Shown here: positions 35,205-43,947 of the stretch, piece by piece
Layout of the letters: each line of letters opens with the position of its first letter
Numbering within the stretch: position 1 is the first letter of the stretch
DNA from: JAWKVD01 sp041398225
Lineage (GTDB): Bacteria > Pseudomonadota > Alphaproteobacteria > Caulobacterales > Hyphomonadaceae
Reading direction: 5' to 3'
Assembly (NCBI GenBank): GCA_041398225.1
Contig: JAWKVD010000015.1
Coordinates: forward strand, 1 to 64,000
Length of the DNA: 64,000 nucleotides
Notes under the pieces: model-generated
Told to the model about the DNA's origin: nothing
What the model saw: only the letters and a program-made list of their open reading frames with translations
The model's database searches: none
Translations under genes and position numbers: made by a program

Positions 35205-35260
35205 CCGAACTGACAAGTTCAGTCACTCTCGCAAATTTTTTATTGGGCTCATCTCGGCTC
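35205..35260 (+). repeat. arm 1 of an imperfect inverted repeat of about 55 bases
   Basis: The stretch CCGAACTGACAAGTTCAGTC and onward to ATCTCGGCTC matches the reverse complement of 36406-36460 with about ten differences. It directly precedes the IS-tail remnant here, while the other arm overlaps the second IS remnant. Confidence 0.65.
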
Positions 35261-35338
35261 AAGCAGTCGCTTGGCTCCATGGGCGAATCCGCGCGTGCTC
35301 GGAAGATGCGCAGGGTGCGTCGGCTGATGAGGTGTCGT
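35256..35338 (-). mobile_element. IS6-type transposase 3' tail, remnant A
   Basis: On the minus strand the sequence reads RHLISRRTLRIFRARADSPM, the C-terminal tail of an IS6-family transposase. No catalytic part is present. About 83 bases are repeated in the same orientation at 36251-36336. Confidence 0.6.
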
Positions 35339-35454
35339 TAGAAGGAACGTCGCGACATTGGAAAAACTCGACACGCTCAGCTACTCAGATGCCGAGACCA
35401 TAGCGCATTAGTCTTACAGCTCCCCTGTCACGGCTGTACGGAGACCCCGATAAC

Positions 35455-35694
35455 ATGAAAAGTCTAAAGGTATTAACCATTAACTCATTCACAAGCGTTC
35501 TTTTAGGTTGCAGTACGAGCTACACTGATATCGAGGCAAAAGACCATGTACGTGAAGAACTACGATCGCAGTTCGTCAGATATTTCGCCGATCCTCCAAT
35601 CGGAGCGATCATTGTTCGACCCGCTGCCGGCGAAGAATGTGTAGATGGTAGTTTTAATCAATGTATTGATTTCTATGTTCGCCCTTTTGAGTGA
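35455..35694 (+). CDS. small putative lipoprotein
   Basis: A 79-residue frame starting MKSLKVLTINSFTSVLLGC with a lipobox-like LLGC. The rest (HVREELRSQFVRYFADPP, PAAGEECVDGSFNQCIDFYV) has three further cysteines. It has low GC and no known relatives to my eye. In a decayed island it may be a real small lipoprotein or a truncated gene. Confidence 0.4.
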   Translation: MKSLKVLTINSFTSVLLGCSTSYTDIEAKDHVREELRSQFVRYFADPPIGAIIVRPAAGEECVDGSFNQCIDFYVRPFE

Positions 35695-36038
35695 AAAGGA
35701 TAAATTGTTTCACATCAAATCAGAGAATCTAAAAATTTACTCGAATCATCTCCTCCAAGTGAGCCACAATTTTCCGGATTTCCGTTTTTCTATCGTTGGT
35801 CATGCTGTCGATGAAGTGGCCTGTGGCATAGGCGGTGCTTTCACCTGAGGTGAAGTGGTCTTAGTAGGGCAAACCGTGATTGGGTGGGGAAGAGCTTTCT
35901 AGTTTTTCATATTGAAAATGGCACGACCCGGCTCATTTACCGGATCGCCGTTCGCAATTTGGGAAGCCTTACGCGCACACCGTATGCGAAGCTTGGATGG
36001 CGCAACATATTGATATTATTTGGGAAAAGCGCGATTTC

Positions 36039-36078
36039 GTGGTCTGCCCTGCCGGACCACCTCGGTGGGGCAGACCAC
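36039..36078. repeat. hairpin with 11-base perfect arms
   Basis: GTGGTCTGCCC (36039-36049) pairs with GGGCAGACCAC (36068-36078) around an 18-base loop, which itself contains CCACCTCGGTGG-type self-pairing at its edge. There is no T run next to it, so it is not a plain terminator. It may be a transposon end or a palindromic unit. Confidence 0.6.
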
Positions 36079-36250
36079 CGGAGGTGCGCGAATAATGGGT
36101 GCCATCCATTGATCGTCTCAGGCCAGAAAGGGCTGTTTGCGAGAGAAGTGCGCTGAAGGGGGGGCTGACAGTCCAATGCGAAAGGTGTCTTCTATTCGCG
36201 GAATCGACAATTTAATACGCTGAACTTGAACTGTTTGTCAGGCGCACGTC

Positions 36251-36420
36251 GGTTCAAGCAGCGGTTGCTTCGTTCCATACGGAATCCGCGCGTGCTTCGG
36301 AAGATGCGCAGGGTGCGCCGGCTGATGAGGTGTCGCTGACAGTCCAAGGCATTGTAGACCGCGGCGTGGACTTCTTCGAGGAGTTTGCGCCGAAGATTGC
36401 GACTGGAGCCGAGACGCGCC
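36251..36420 (-). mobile_element. IS6-type transposase 3' part, remnant B
   Basis: On the minus strand: SRNLRRKLLEEVHAAVYNAL, then DCQRHLISRRTLRIFR. This aligns with the C-terminal helix region of the longer copy at 36807-37316 ([19 protein letters not shown]). The catalytic domain is missing and no ends are visible. Confidence 0.65.
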
Positions 36421-36460
36421 CGACAAAGATCTGCGAGAGTGACTTAACTTGTCAGTTCCG
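36406..36460 (-). repeat. arm 2 of the inverted repeat of about 55 bases
   Basis: The reverse complement begins CGGAACTGACAAGTTAAGTC and ends GTCTCGGCTC, matching 35205-35260 in opposite orientation. The copies are about 1.15 kb apart and enclose the small lipoprotein frame at 35455 and the hairpin. Confidence 0.65.
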
Positions 36461-36575
36461 GCTTTACCTATCAGGGTCTTGGAGGTCGTCAGCCTGGCAC
36501 CCGCGTCATTCGAGCAACCTCAGGCCGAATGAAGGGTGGCAGCGGTCGAGGAGCGAGTTCGGGAGGGGGAATGAG

Positions 36576-36776
36576 ATGCTCAAGCCGCCGCTGATCCCTG
36601 TTCTTGCCGTTGTCGCCCTCTCGGGGTGCGTCGCTCAGCAAGGGACGATTCCTTCTAGAGTTCAGACGGGTGATCTGGCTCCGACGTCAAATCTTAGCGT
36701 AATTGGTGTGCTCGATACCACGGGCGTCAACGTCTATTCCTTGTTTGAAGGCGAAAATGAGCGGCAAGGGGACTGA
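36576..36776 (+). CDS. small putative lipoprotein, possibly truncated
   Basis: A 66-residue frame, MLKPPLIPVLAVVALSGCVA with lipobox ALSGC and GGGAGGGGG before the ATG. After the anchor it reads TSNLSVIGVLDTTGVNVYSL and ends at ERQGD, 30 bases before the IS6-type remnant. The short length and position suggest the 3' part was cut off when the element inserted or decayed. Confidence 0.5.
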   Translation: MLKPPLIPVLAVVALSGCVAQQGTIPSRVQTGDLAPTSNLSVIGVLDTTGVNVYSLFEGENERQGD

Positions 36777-36806
36777 TTGCATTCCGCTTATTCTCAATCG
36801 AAGCGA

Positions 36807-37316
36807 TCAGATTTTAGCTAAGCGGTATACGGGTCGTCGAGCCGTGGTCAGTGGAAGCGTGGGCCGACTGATGAGATGCCGCTGATAGTCGAAGGCGTTG
36901 TAGATCGCGGCGTGAACTTCGAGGAATCGCTGGGCTGAGGATCGCGACTTGAAGCCAAGCATTTTGCGTTCACGTCGCCGGATCGGAAGGTGTGAGTTTT
37001 CGGCGCGATTGTTCTCACGAAGGCGGCCTGGATGGTGGCAATCTTGGAGGCGGAGCTCGCGCATCGCGGCGGCGTAAGATTTGAGGCCATCCGTGACGAT
37101 GCGCTCAGGTTCAACTCCCCGGTTTCTGAGCAATCGCTTCAGCAATTTCAGGGCTGCTTGCGTGTCTCGGCGCTTCTGAACGACCATGTCGAGCACGACG
37201 CCTTCATCATCGACGGCGCGCCAGAGAAACATGCGCTCGCCGCCGATCGTGCAGACCATCTCGTCGAGATGCCAGCGAGGCGAGGGGGGCTGACTCCAGT
37301 AATGTAGATTGGCGGC
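36807..37316 (-). mobile_element. IS6-family transposase, N-terminally truncated
   Basis: The minus-strand frame begins within [20 protein letters not shown] and runs through the catalytic domain: first Asp in WHLDEM, second in [17 protein letters not shown], Glu in [18 protein letters not shown]. The C-terminal part is [20 protein letters not shown]. The IS6 DDE core is thus intact, but the N-terminal helix-turn-helix is missing and the last residues diverge ([14 protein letters not shown] instead of RTLRIFR). No terminal inverted repeats were found at its edges. It is a dead copy. Confidence 0.8.
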
Positions 37317-37483
37317 GACTTGCGGTTCGGAGCGGGCTCACCGTCTCGGCCGCGGAAGTTGAATTTGGGACTCGGAAGAACGACTTACATGTAGTGGGCC
37401 GATCTGGAGCCGATCGCCAAGAAAATGCCGGCGACCTTGGGGCCGCCGGCAAGACGCTCCGGGGGGAGTTGCGTTTTGGTCTG

Positions 37484-38395
37484 TCAGGAATACCAGCTAC
37501 GAACGCCGGCGCTCGCGGCCGTTCTGCGTTTGTAGTATTTGAGCGGCCCCTCATCGGTCCATCCATACGCCAGATCCGCGCCCAACAGTCGCGCGAGGCG
37601 TTCTTCCTTGTCCGGGTCCAGGAAGCCTTCGGGAACCGTGGTGCGATAGTTCTCCTGCGGCTGGATGAACTCCCTGCAGAAATAGGTCGAGAGGTTGATG
37701 CGCAGGCCCGGAATCGTTCTCGGGAAGGAGCCGTGCCAAGTGTTGCCATGCCAGATAATCGCCGAACCGGCGGGGACCTCAACCGGGATGACATGCTGGT
37801 AGCGATCATTTCCGTCGAGCTTCATTTCCGACTTGGTGGTTTGGCGCGACTGCCTGTGGCTGCCGGGCACCATGGCGAGGCTTCCGCCCGCCTCGGTGTA
37901 GTCGGTCAGGGCGTAGTTGCAGTTGGCCACCAGCGCGAAGGGCGGGAAGGGATCCGGAATGTTGTTTCCATTATCGCTGTGCAGAAGCAGCCCGTGGCCG
38001 CCGGGTCCCTTCAGGTGGCAGGTGAGACTTGAAAGGATGCACTGTTTGCCGAGCAGGTAGGTGATCAGAGGCAGCGTCTTCTGATTGATGACCCCTCGTT
38101 TGAACAACGGGTCCTTGTAGAGAAGAAAGGGGATAAGCGACACGTCGCTGCCGCTGCCTGCCGAAGCAGTCGACTGGCTCTCCTTTTCGATGTCGAGCTT
38201 TCTGCCGAGCTGGCCTTCCGCGTGCCGGACGATCAGATCGCGCATCGCCATGACCTCTTCACGACTGAGCGCGTCGGGGACGACGGTGAACCCGAATGCT
38301 TCCAGTTCGGCCAGATTGGTTTCAAGTCCGGCGTCGCGAATCTCGCGATAGATCTCGTTCAGATCGGGCGTGGCTGACCATTCGCCGATTTGCAT
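37484..38395 (-). CDS. phytanoyl-CoA dioxygenase (PhyH) family protein
   Basis: A 303-residue Fe(II)/2-oxoglutarate dioxygenase from ATG 38395 with GGGAGGA upstream; the frame can extend further but would enter the promoter. Iron ligands are the HxD in LLLHSDNGN (about residue 163) and the distal His in WHGNTWHGSFPR (about 239-250). The 2-oxoglutarate-binding Arg follows in LRINLSTYF. Bacterial PhyH proteins hydroxylate lipids, steroids, terpenoids or natural products. It is divergent from a TonB receptor and shares TGTCAC palindromes with it, so both probably belong to one uptake and degradation system. Confidence 0.88.
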   Translation of the reverse strand: MQIGEWSATPDLNEIYREIRDAGLETNLAELEAFGFTVVPDALSREEVMAMRDLIVRHAEGQLGRKLDIEKESQSTASAGSGSDVSLIPFLLYKDPLFKRGVINQKTLPLITYLLGKQCILSSLTCHLKGPGGHGLLLHSDNGNNIPDPFPPFALVANCNYALTDYTEAGGSLAMVPGSHRQSRQTTKSEMKLDGNDRYQHVIPVEVPAGSAIIWHGNTWHGSFPRTIPGLRINLSTYFCREFIQPQENYRTTVPEGFLDPDKEERLARLLGADLAYGWTDEGPLKYYKRRTAASAGVRSWYS

Positions 38396-38460
38396 GGTGT
38401 TAGTCCTCCCAAAGTCGCGGCGGGTTGTCATGAGGCCGCTCGAGCCAAAACTGACACTGA

Positions 38461-38594
38461 GTGACAAATTCGGCAAGGTGTCACGATGCTGGCGGCGAAC
38501 ACGAAAAATGTGATCGGGTTCCGTAGCGATATCCCGTTCGTTCGAGTTGACAGCGACGCGAGGGCGCATTTGTTTGTCGGTGACAAATGTCACC
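38461..38594. promoter_or_regulatory. TGTCAC palindromes, probable TetR operators
   Basis: In the divergent gap between the PhyH gene and the TonB receptor, GGTGACAAATGTCACC (38579-38594) is a perfect palindrome with seven-base arms. A second pair GTGACA/TGTCAC lies at 38461-38484, and TGACA also occurs at 38452. TetR proteins bind such sites; the tetR gene at 41722-42312 of the same cluster is the best candidate. Confidence 0.55.
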
Positions 38595-38657
38595 GAGGGG
38601 CATTACCTTCGGCAACAACGGTTCGCGCATGTACGCGAAACTGAGGGAGGACGACCC

Positions 38658-41265
38658 ATGACCGACAATGCGAACGGGCGGATTCTGTCTGCGATTCTGC
38701 TTAGCGGCGTAGCCTTGTCCGCGCTGAACGCCGGCGCCTTCGCCCAGACCGCCGAAGACGAAACCACGGCGAACGGCAAGCCCGAGCGGGAAGTTGTTCT
38801 GGTGACCGCGCGGCGGGTTGAAGAGGATATCCAGACCGTCCCAGTCGCGATCACGGCGATAGACGAGGAAGAGCTGTCGGGACGTGGCATCCTCACGCTG
38901 ACCGACCTGCAATTCACAGCGCCCTCTGTTCAAATGACGACGACCTATGGCCGCCTCAACGGGGGATTCGCGGTCAGGGGCTTGTCGGGGGGAACGCAGA
39001 CATACTTCGCGGAAGTGCCCGGCGGACCGACGGAAGCCTCCTCGGCATTCTACGATATCGGATCGGTCCAGGTTCTGAACGGCCCGCAGGGCACTCTGTT
39101 TGGAAGGGGCGAACACCGCCGGCGCCGTATTGGTGTCTCCCAACCGTCCCGACCTGAATTCCACCGGCGGATCCGCGCGGGTCGCAGTCGGCAATCTTGG
39201 TCTCAATCGGTTCACCACCGTGTTCAACGCGCCGATTATTCCAGGCGAACTGGGTGTTCGCTTCGCAGCCAACCGGGATCATCTCGACGGCTATGTGAAG
39301 TCGATGAACAGCAGCGACCGCTACAGCGAAAACAATAGCTGGGGCGCGCGTCTAAGCGTGGATTGGCGACCGTCGGGCGGGCACTTCAAGACCTATACGG
39401 TCGCCGACTACTACAATGTCGATCAAGCCGCGACGGCGTTCGCTTTGGTCGGAGCGAACACTTCGCTGCCGATGTACAATCTGCCCGCGTCGATCGATGC
39501 GCCGGACGGCATGACGGTGGGAACCGCGCGATTCGGCGCGGCATGCACGGCCGCCTTCAACGCCGGCATCACCGCCAGCGTCGATCAGTGCATCGACGAA
39601 CGGCTGCAAATCGCGGCGCAATTCCGGCCGGCCGCGGAAGCGGAGGTGGCTCGCCTCACCGCCGGCGATGACGCATGGCGCTATACTCCCGGCGGCGGTG
39701 ATCTCGATCTCAGTGAGACGATGGAGAAGTGGACGCTGGTCAACCAGTCCGAGATCGATTTCGGAAAGGTCGGCTTCACAGAGCTCCAGCTGCGCAACAT
39801 TTTTGGCTACCAGTCCTCGCGCGGCGCAACGGGGTGGAATGTGGATGGCCTCGGCGGCTTGATCCAGTCGTCCATCTCGGTGACGCAAACCGCATCCTAC
39901 GCCTTTACGGTGACGGCGCAGCAAGACGGGGCGCACGGCTACACGCTGAGCGGTCCCTGGCAGGAGGTTTTCTCCAACGAGACCCAGCTGCGTGGATCCA
40001 TCGCGGATGATTTCCTGACCTGGAGCGTCGGAGGATATTACCAGTTGACGCCGGGTGTCACGAATCTGGACGGCATCCGAAATCTTTCGCGGGTCTGGTC
40101 CGGCACAACGCTTCCGACGCAGGGCTACAACCCGTCCTTCCCGTTCAGCGATGGTGGGGAAACGACGCAAAAGGCCGTCTTCGGGCAGGCGACCGTCGAC
40201 ATCAGTTCTCTGGCGCCGGTGCTGACTTCGCTCAAGCTGACCGGCGGGCTAAGGAAATCCTGGGATGAATCGGAGTTGTTCACGCGTCCCGTCACCACTG
40301 ACATCGCGACAGGTAAATATGTGCCGCTGGATACGCGTAACCGCTACTTCACCAAGAGCGACGGCGAAAACTCCACGCTTTCGCTCGATGCACAGCTGAC
40401 GCCAGATCTTCTGGTCTACGCCGCGACACGGAAGGGGTACCGCCCCGGAGGCATCAACTCGGTGCTCGATGCCGAAGGGCTGCCTGGCTATTCGACGGTC
40501 TACGCTCCGGAGACCGTCGAGGATGTCGAACTCGGCGCGAAGTATGACTTCGCAGTAGGCGGGGTGAGGGGGCGGATCAACGGCGCCCTCTATCAGACCG
40601 ATTACAAGGACATCCAGCGCACTTTCAGCGCTTCGGTGAACGGTGTGACGACGACTTACATCGTCAACGCATCGGCTGCCGAGATCAACGGTCTCGAATT
40701 GCAGGGGCAGGCCGAGTTCGGGAATTGGGGATTGTTCGGCACCTATGCCTATACAGACGCCAAATTCACTGAGTGGGCCGGCGCCGATCCATTGGCCCAG
40801 ATACGCCCGGGAAATTCGCGGTGTCTGCCGCAGTCGACGGCCGCCATCTGCCTGATCGATCTGAGCGACAACCCGTTCCCGAACATTCCCGAACAACAGG
40901 GGAGCCTGACCGCGCAGTACTTCGTCCCGATGTCTCCGGACCTAGGCGAGGCCTCCGTTCAGCTCTCGGCATACACGCAGTCGCGCCGCTACTTCAACGA
41001 CGCGGCTCAACGCAATGTTGAAGCGTTCGGGGAAAGCGTGCGCGACGCGATTTCCCAACCCGCGTTCAGCCGATTCAACTTCCGCGCAGACTGGAAAAAC
41101 GTGATGGACAGCAACATCAGTGTGGGGGCGTTCATAAACAACCTGACCGACGAGGGGTACGCCACTGGAGCGATTACGCAGCTTCACTCGCTTGGAACGG
41201 CCGTGAAGAGCTACGCCGAGCCGCGTACCTTCGGGATCGAACTGCGCTACGAATTCGGGTCCTGA
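38658..41265 (+). pseudogene. TonB-dependent receptor, frameshifted near 39108
   Basis: The ATG at 38658 follows GAGGGAGG. Part 1 carries a signal peptide (SALNAGAFAQ), the TonB-box-like VVLVTARRVEEDIQTVPVAI and the plug up to VLNGPQGTLFGRG. The frame breaks at GGGGCGAACACC, where NTAGAVLVSPNRPDL continues in another frame, as expected for the family motif LFGRGxNTAG. Part 2 is a full beta-barrel ending LRYEFGS. Total about 868 codons. The family takes up siderophores or complex organic compounds; the PhyH, MFS and hydrolase neighbours favour an organic substrate. The lesion is one net frame step and may be a sequence error. Confidence 0.88.
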
Positions 41266-41267
41266 GC

Positions 41268-41696
41268 ATGAAGTACGAATTTGCCTCTCCGGGATGGATC
41301 GCCTTCATGCACGGGATGATGGTCGAACGTCTCCGGCGCCTCTTGCCGGAGGCGCCGGACATCTCCTGGTCCATATGCGAGGTCTTCACCAACCCGCCGA
41401 AACACCTGTCTCCCTCGGGAGCTCCGCTCGTCTGGAGTTGCGTCGTCGATCGCGGGCAGTTGGATTTCGGAACTGAGGAGCGTGACGACGTGGAGTTCAA
41501 GGTCGTCGCTGACTATGCGGCGATCGTCGCTCTCGGACGCTACGACACGCGCGGGGATCCTGTGCGCATGGCGGAGCTTGCCAGCTTGGGCGGGCACCTC
41601 AAGGAGAGCGGCCAGTTGCAGGTGATGGGCGACAAGACGGGGCGAGACGCCAGAGTTGGTGATTTTCACGACCCTATTGCGCGCGTAACCGCCTGA
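41268..41696 (+). CDS. SCP2-like small protein
   Basis: A 142-residue protein three bases after the TonB receptor stop, so co-transcribed with it. It starts MKYEFASPGWIAFMHGMMVE. The segment VEFKVVADYAAIVALGRYDTRG, then LKESGQLQVMGDK, resembles the end of SCP2 sterol-carrier domains, where a buried strand precedes a GxLxxxGD turn. A lipid- or steroid-like ligand would fit the PhyH and hydrolase context. The family call is by eye only. Confidence 0.5.
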   Translation: MKYEFASPGWIAFMHGMMVERLRRLLPEAPDISWSICEVFTNPPKHLSPSGAPLVWSCVVDRGQLDFGTEERDDVEFKVVADYAAIVALGRYDTRGDPVRMAELASLGGHLKESGQLQVMGDKTGRDARVGDFHDPIARVTA

Positions 41697-41721
41697 TCGG
41701 GTCGGCGATCTTCGCCGAAGC

Positions 41722-42312
41722 CTACGACTCAAGCAAACGGGTTCGGACGAGATCGATGACCTTGAGAACGGACCGTTCCAGGCGATGGTAGGCGTCACGT
41801 TGGGAAATCCTTCCGGCGACCGCGTAGTTCCCGCCGACAAGTGCGGCGGCGGCCACATTGGTGCGCAGCTCTCGATCGGGAATGCGCGCATAGTCCCTTT
41901 CAAGTTCCCGCTGCAGGGCGGTTTGGTATTCAAGCTGGATCTTCAGCATCTCGCCGCGGAGTTCAGGCGTCGCTTCGGTGATCTTCGTCATGTCGAGATT
42001 TGCGCCTCTGCGTGCGACGGTCTTTGCGTGCGTCGTCACATGTCGCCGCCAGACCTCGAGGGCGGGGGCGTCCTTGCGTCCTTCAAGCTCGGACTTGAAC
42101 GCTTCAAGCACCGCGATTTGCCGGTGCAGGACAAGATGCGCCTTGGAGGGAAAGTAGCGCAGCAGCGTCCTCTTGTGGACGTCTGCGGCCGCCGCGATCT
42201 CCTCAAGCGTTGTGGCGTCGTATCCCTGCGTCGTGAAAAGATAGAGCGCGACTTCCGCGATCTGATCGTGGGTTCTAGCTTTCTTGCGCTCTCGAAGGCT
42301 GTCCGCCGCCAT
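41722..42312 (-). CDS. TetR family transcriptional regulator
   Basis: A 196-residue protein from ATG 42312 (MAADSLRERKKARTHDQIAE). The helix-turn-helix is LEEIAAAADVHKRTLLRYFPSK, and a C-terminal ligand-binding helical domain follows. It is divergent from the MFS gene and convergent with the SCP2-like gene. It is the only regulator in the 37484-45399 cluster, so it likely binds the TGTCAC palindromes near 38579 and controls uptake and degradation genes. Confidence 0.9.
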   Translation of the reverse strand: MAADSLRERKKARTHDQIAEVALYLFTTQGYDATTLEEIAAAADVHKRTLLRYFPSKAHLVLHRQIAVLEAFKSELEGRKDAPALEVWRRHVTTHAKTVARRGANLDMTKITEATPELRGEMLKIQLEYQTALQRELERDYARIPDRELRTNVAAAALVGGNYAVAGRISQRDAYHRLERSVLKVIDLVRTRLLES

Positions 42313-42434
42313 GTCCCTCTCCCTTCGTGGACAAGCTCTCCGACCGGCGGACGTCCACATCCCATTCTGGCACTAAGCGGCTTTTGCTACCAACGCAAAG
42401 GTCGAGACGAAAATTTTGGGCGAGGGGACGAATA

Positions 42435-43871
42435 GTGGCTTCATCGCGATCACTGCCGTTTCACCTGAAGGCGCTCTATGGACTGGGCGAGGTGGGGGAG
42501 GGCGCCAAGACGGCCGCGCTCGAAACCTTCCTGTTCTTCTACTATGTCCAAGTCATCGGTCTGTCGGGATCGTTGACCGGTCTCGCGCTGATGGTCGCCC
42601 TGCTGTTCGACGCCGTGACGGACCCGATGGTTGGGTCTTGGTCTGATCGCCTGAGAACGCCGCTCGGGCGGCGGCATCCTTTTCTCTACGCGGCGCCCGT
42701 TCCGCTCGCCATCGCGCTCTTTCTCCTGTTCTCTCCCCCCGAGGGATCGCAGGCGCTTCTGGCTGTGTGGCTGACGGTGTTCGCAATCGCCGCCCGATTT
42801 GCGATGACTCTCTACTTCGTGCCCCACATGGCCCTCGGCGCAGAGCTGAGCGACGACTTCAACGAGCGCATAGCCTTGGGTGGCTATCGAACCCTGTTCG
42901 GTTATGTCGGGCGCATAGCCACGCTCGCGCTCGCATTTGCGATCTTCTTCGCCAACCGCCCGGGTTTCGAGAATGGGCAGCTCGATCCGTCGAGCTATCC
43001 GGGGCTGGCGCTTGCGGTGGGGGCGTTGGTGATCGTTTCCGTGCTGGCTTCTGCGGTAGGAACACAGAAGGCCGCGCTCCGAACACGCGCCATGCGACGC
43101 GCCGCGACGCAAGTCGGCGCGGGGGCGCTGCGGTCCCTGCGCGAAGCGCTTCGGTCGGGCTCCTTCCGATCGTTCTTCATCGCGCTTCTGATTATGTACC
43201 TTTACAACGGCGTTCAGTTCGCGCTGGCCCTGCATATGAACTCTTACTTCTGGGAACTGCCGCCAGAGAAGATACAATTCGTGATGTACGCGGGAATGGC
43301 GGGCTATCTTTTGGGCGTTCCGCTAACGCGCCCGGCGTCCGGCCTCTTCGACAAGAAAGCCATCTATATCGCGGGTATCGTTGGTTCCGTGCTGCTTAGC
43401 TCGGGGCCTACGATTTTTCGTCTGATCGGCTGGATGCCGCCAAACGGCAGCGAGTCGCTCTTCTATATATTGGTGTCTGCTGGTTTCGGATCGGGCATGA
43501 TCGGAGCGCTGCCAGTGGTCCTGTCGTCGGCGATGCTGGCCGATCTGGCCGACGAGTACGATCACGACCACTCAACGCGCGCGGAAGGTCTCTTCTTTGG
43601 CGTCAACGCCTTTTGCAGGAAGGCGGCGCTGGGTTTGGGCGGCGCCGTCGCGGGCGTTTTGATTGACGCGATCCGCTTTCCCGCCAAGGCCGTTCCGGGC
43701 GAAGTAGCGCCCGATCTGCTCGTGCGCCTTGGCGTGGTCTACGCGCCGGTGATGCTCCTCATTCTTTTCGTCGGCCTTTCATTCATGAGGGGGTATCGCC
43801 TCAGCCGCGAACGGCACGCGATGATCCTGGCGAAGCTGGATGGACGACAGGCTGCCGGCAGCGGCGACTAG
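42435..43871 (+). CDS. MFS_2 / GPH-type sugar or glycoside:cation symporter
   Basis: About 478 residues, 12 transmembrane helices, from GTG 42435 (GAGGGG upstream). The GPH hallmark LLFDAVTDPMVGSWSDRLRT with GRRHPFLY is present between helices 2 and 3, and DEYDHDHSTRAEGLFFGVNA fits the corresponding second-half loop. Members import glycosides, sugars and some steroid or bile-acid conjugates with H+ or Na+. It probably takes the substrate that the TonB receptor brings into the periplasm across the inner membrane. Confidence 0.9.
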   Translation: MASSRSLPFHLKALYGLGEVGEGAKTAALETFLFFYYVQVIGLSGSLTGLALMVALLFDAVTDPMVGSWSDRLRTPLGRRHPFLYAAPVPLAIALFLLFSPPEGSQALLAVWLTVFAIAARFAMTLYFVPHMALGAELSDDFNERIALGGYRTLFGYVGRIATLALAFAIFFANRPGFENGQLDPSSYPGLALAVGALVIVSVLASAVGTQKAALRTRAMRRAATQVGAGALRSLREALRSGSFRSFFIALLIMYLYNGVQFALALHMNSYFWELPPEKIQFVMYAGMAGYLLGVPLTRPASGLFDKKAIYIAGIVGSVLLSSGPTIFRLIGWMPPNGSESLFYILVSAGFGSGMIGALPVVLSSAMLADLADEYDHDHSTRAEGLFFGVNAFCRKAALGLGGAVAGVLIDAIRFPAKAVPGEVAPDLLVRLGVVYAPVMLLILFVGLSFMRGYRLSRERHAMILAKLDGRQAAGSGD

Positions 43872-43947
43872 CTGCCGCAGCGAAGCTGACCACTTAGCGC
43901 GCTCGATCCGGGCAAAGCGCCCCCAGGGGAAAGCGCCTGAAAGAGGG

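Larger units (their letters stand above)
35000..35454. other. intergenic island sequence, no intact gene
   Basis: Low-coding stretch after the immunity-like gene. It contains one arm of a long inverted repeat (35205-35260) and the 3' tail of an IS6-type transposase (35256-35338). The rest shows no recognisable gene, RNA or terminator. Confidence 0.6.
35695..36575. other. non-coding island sequence with IS and repeat remnants
   Basis: About 880 bases with no convincing intact gene. It holds a strong hairpin (36039-36078), the second IS6-type remnant (36251-36420) and arm 2 of the inverted repeat (36406-36460). Short open stretches show no start signals or family motifs. Confidence 0.55.

Noticed and set aside
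36039..36078. The island hairpin as a rho-independent terminator
   Set aside because: Neither side has a T run, the loop is long, and no gene ends at it.
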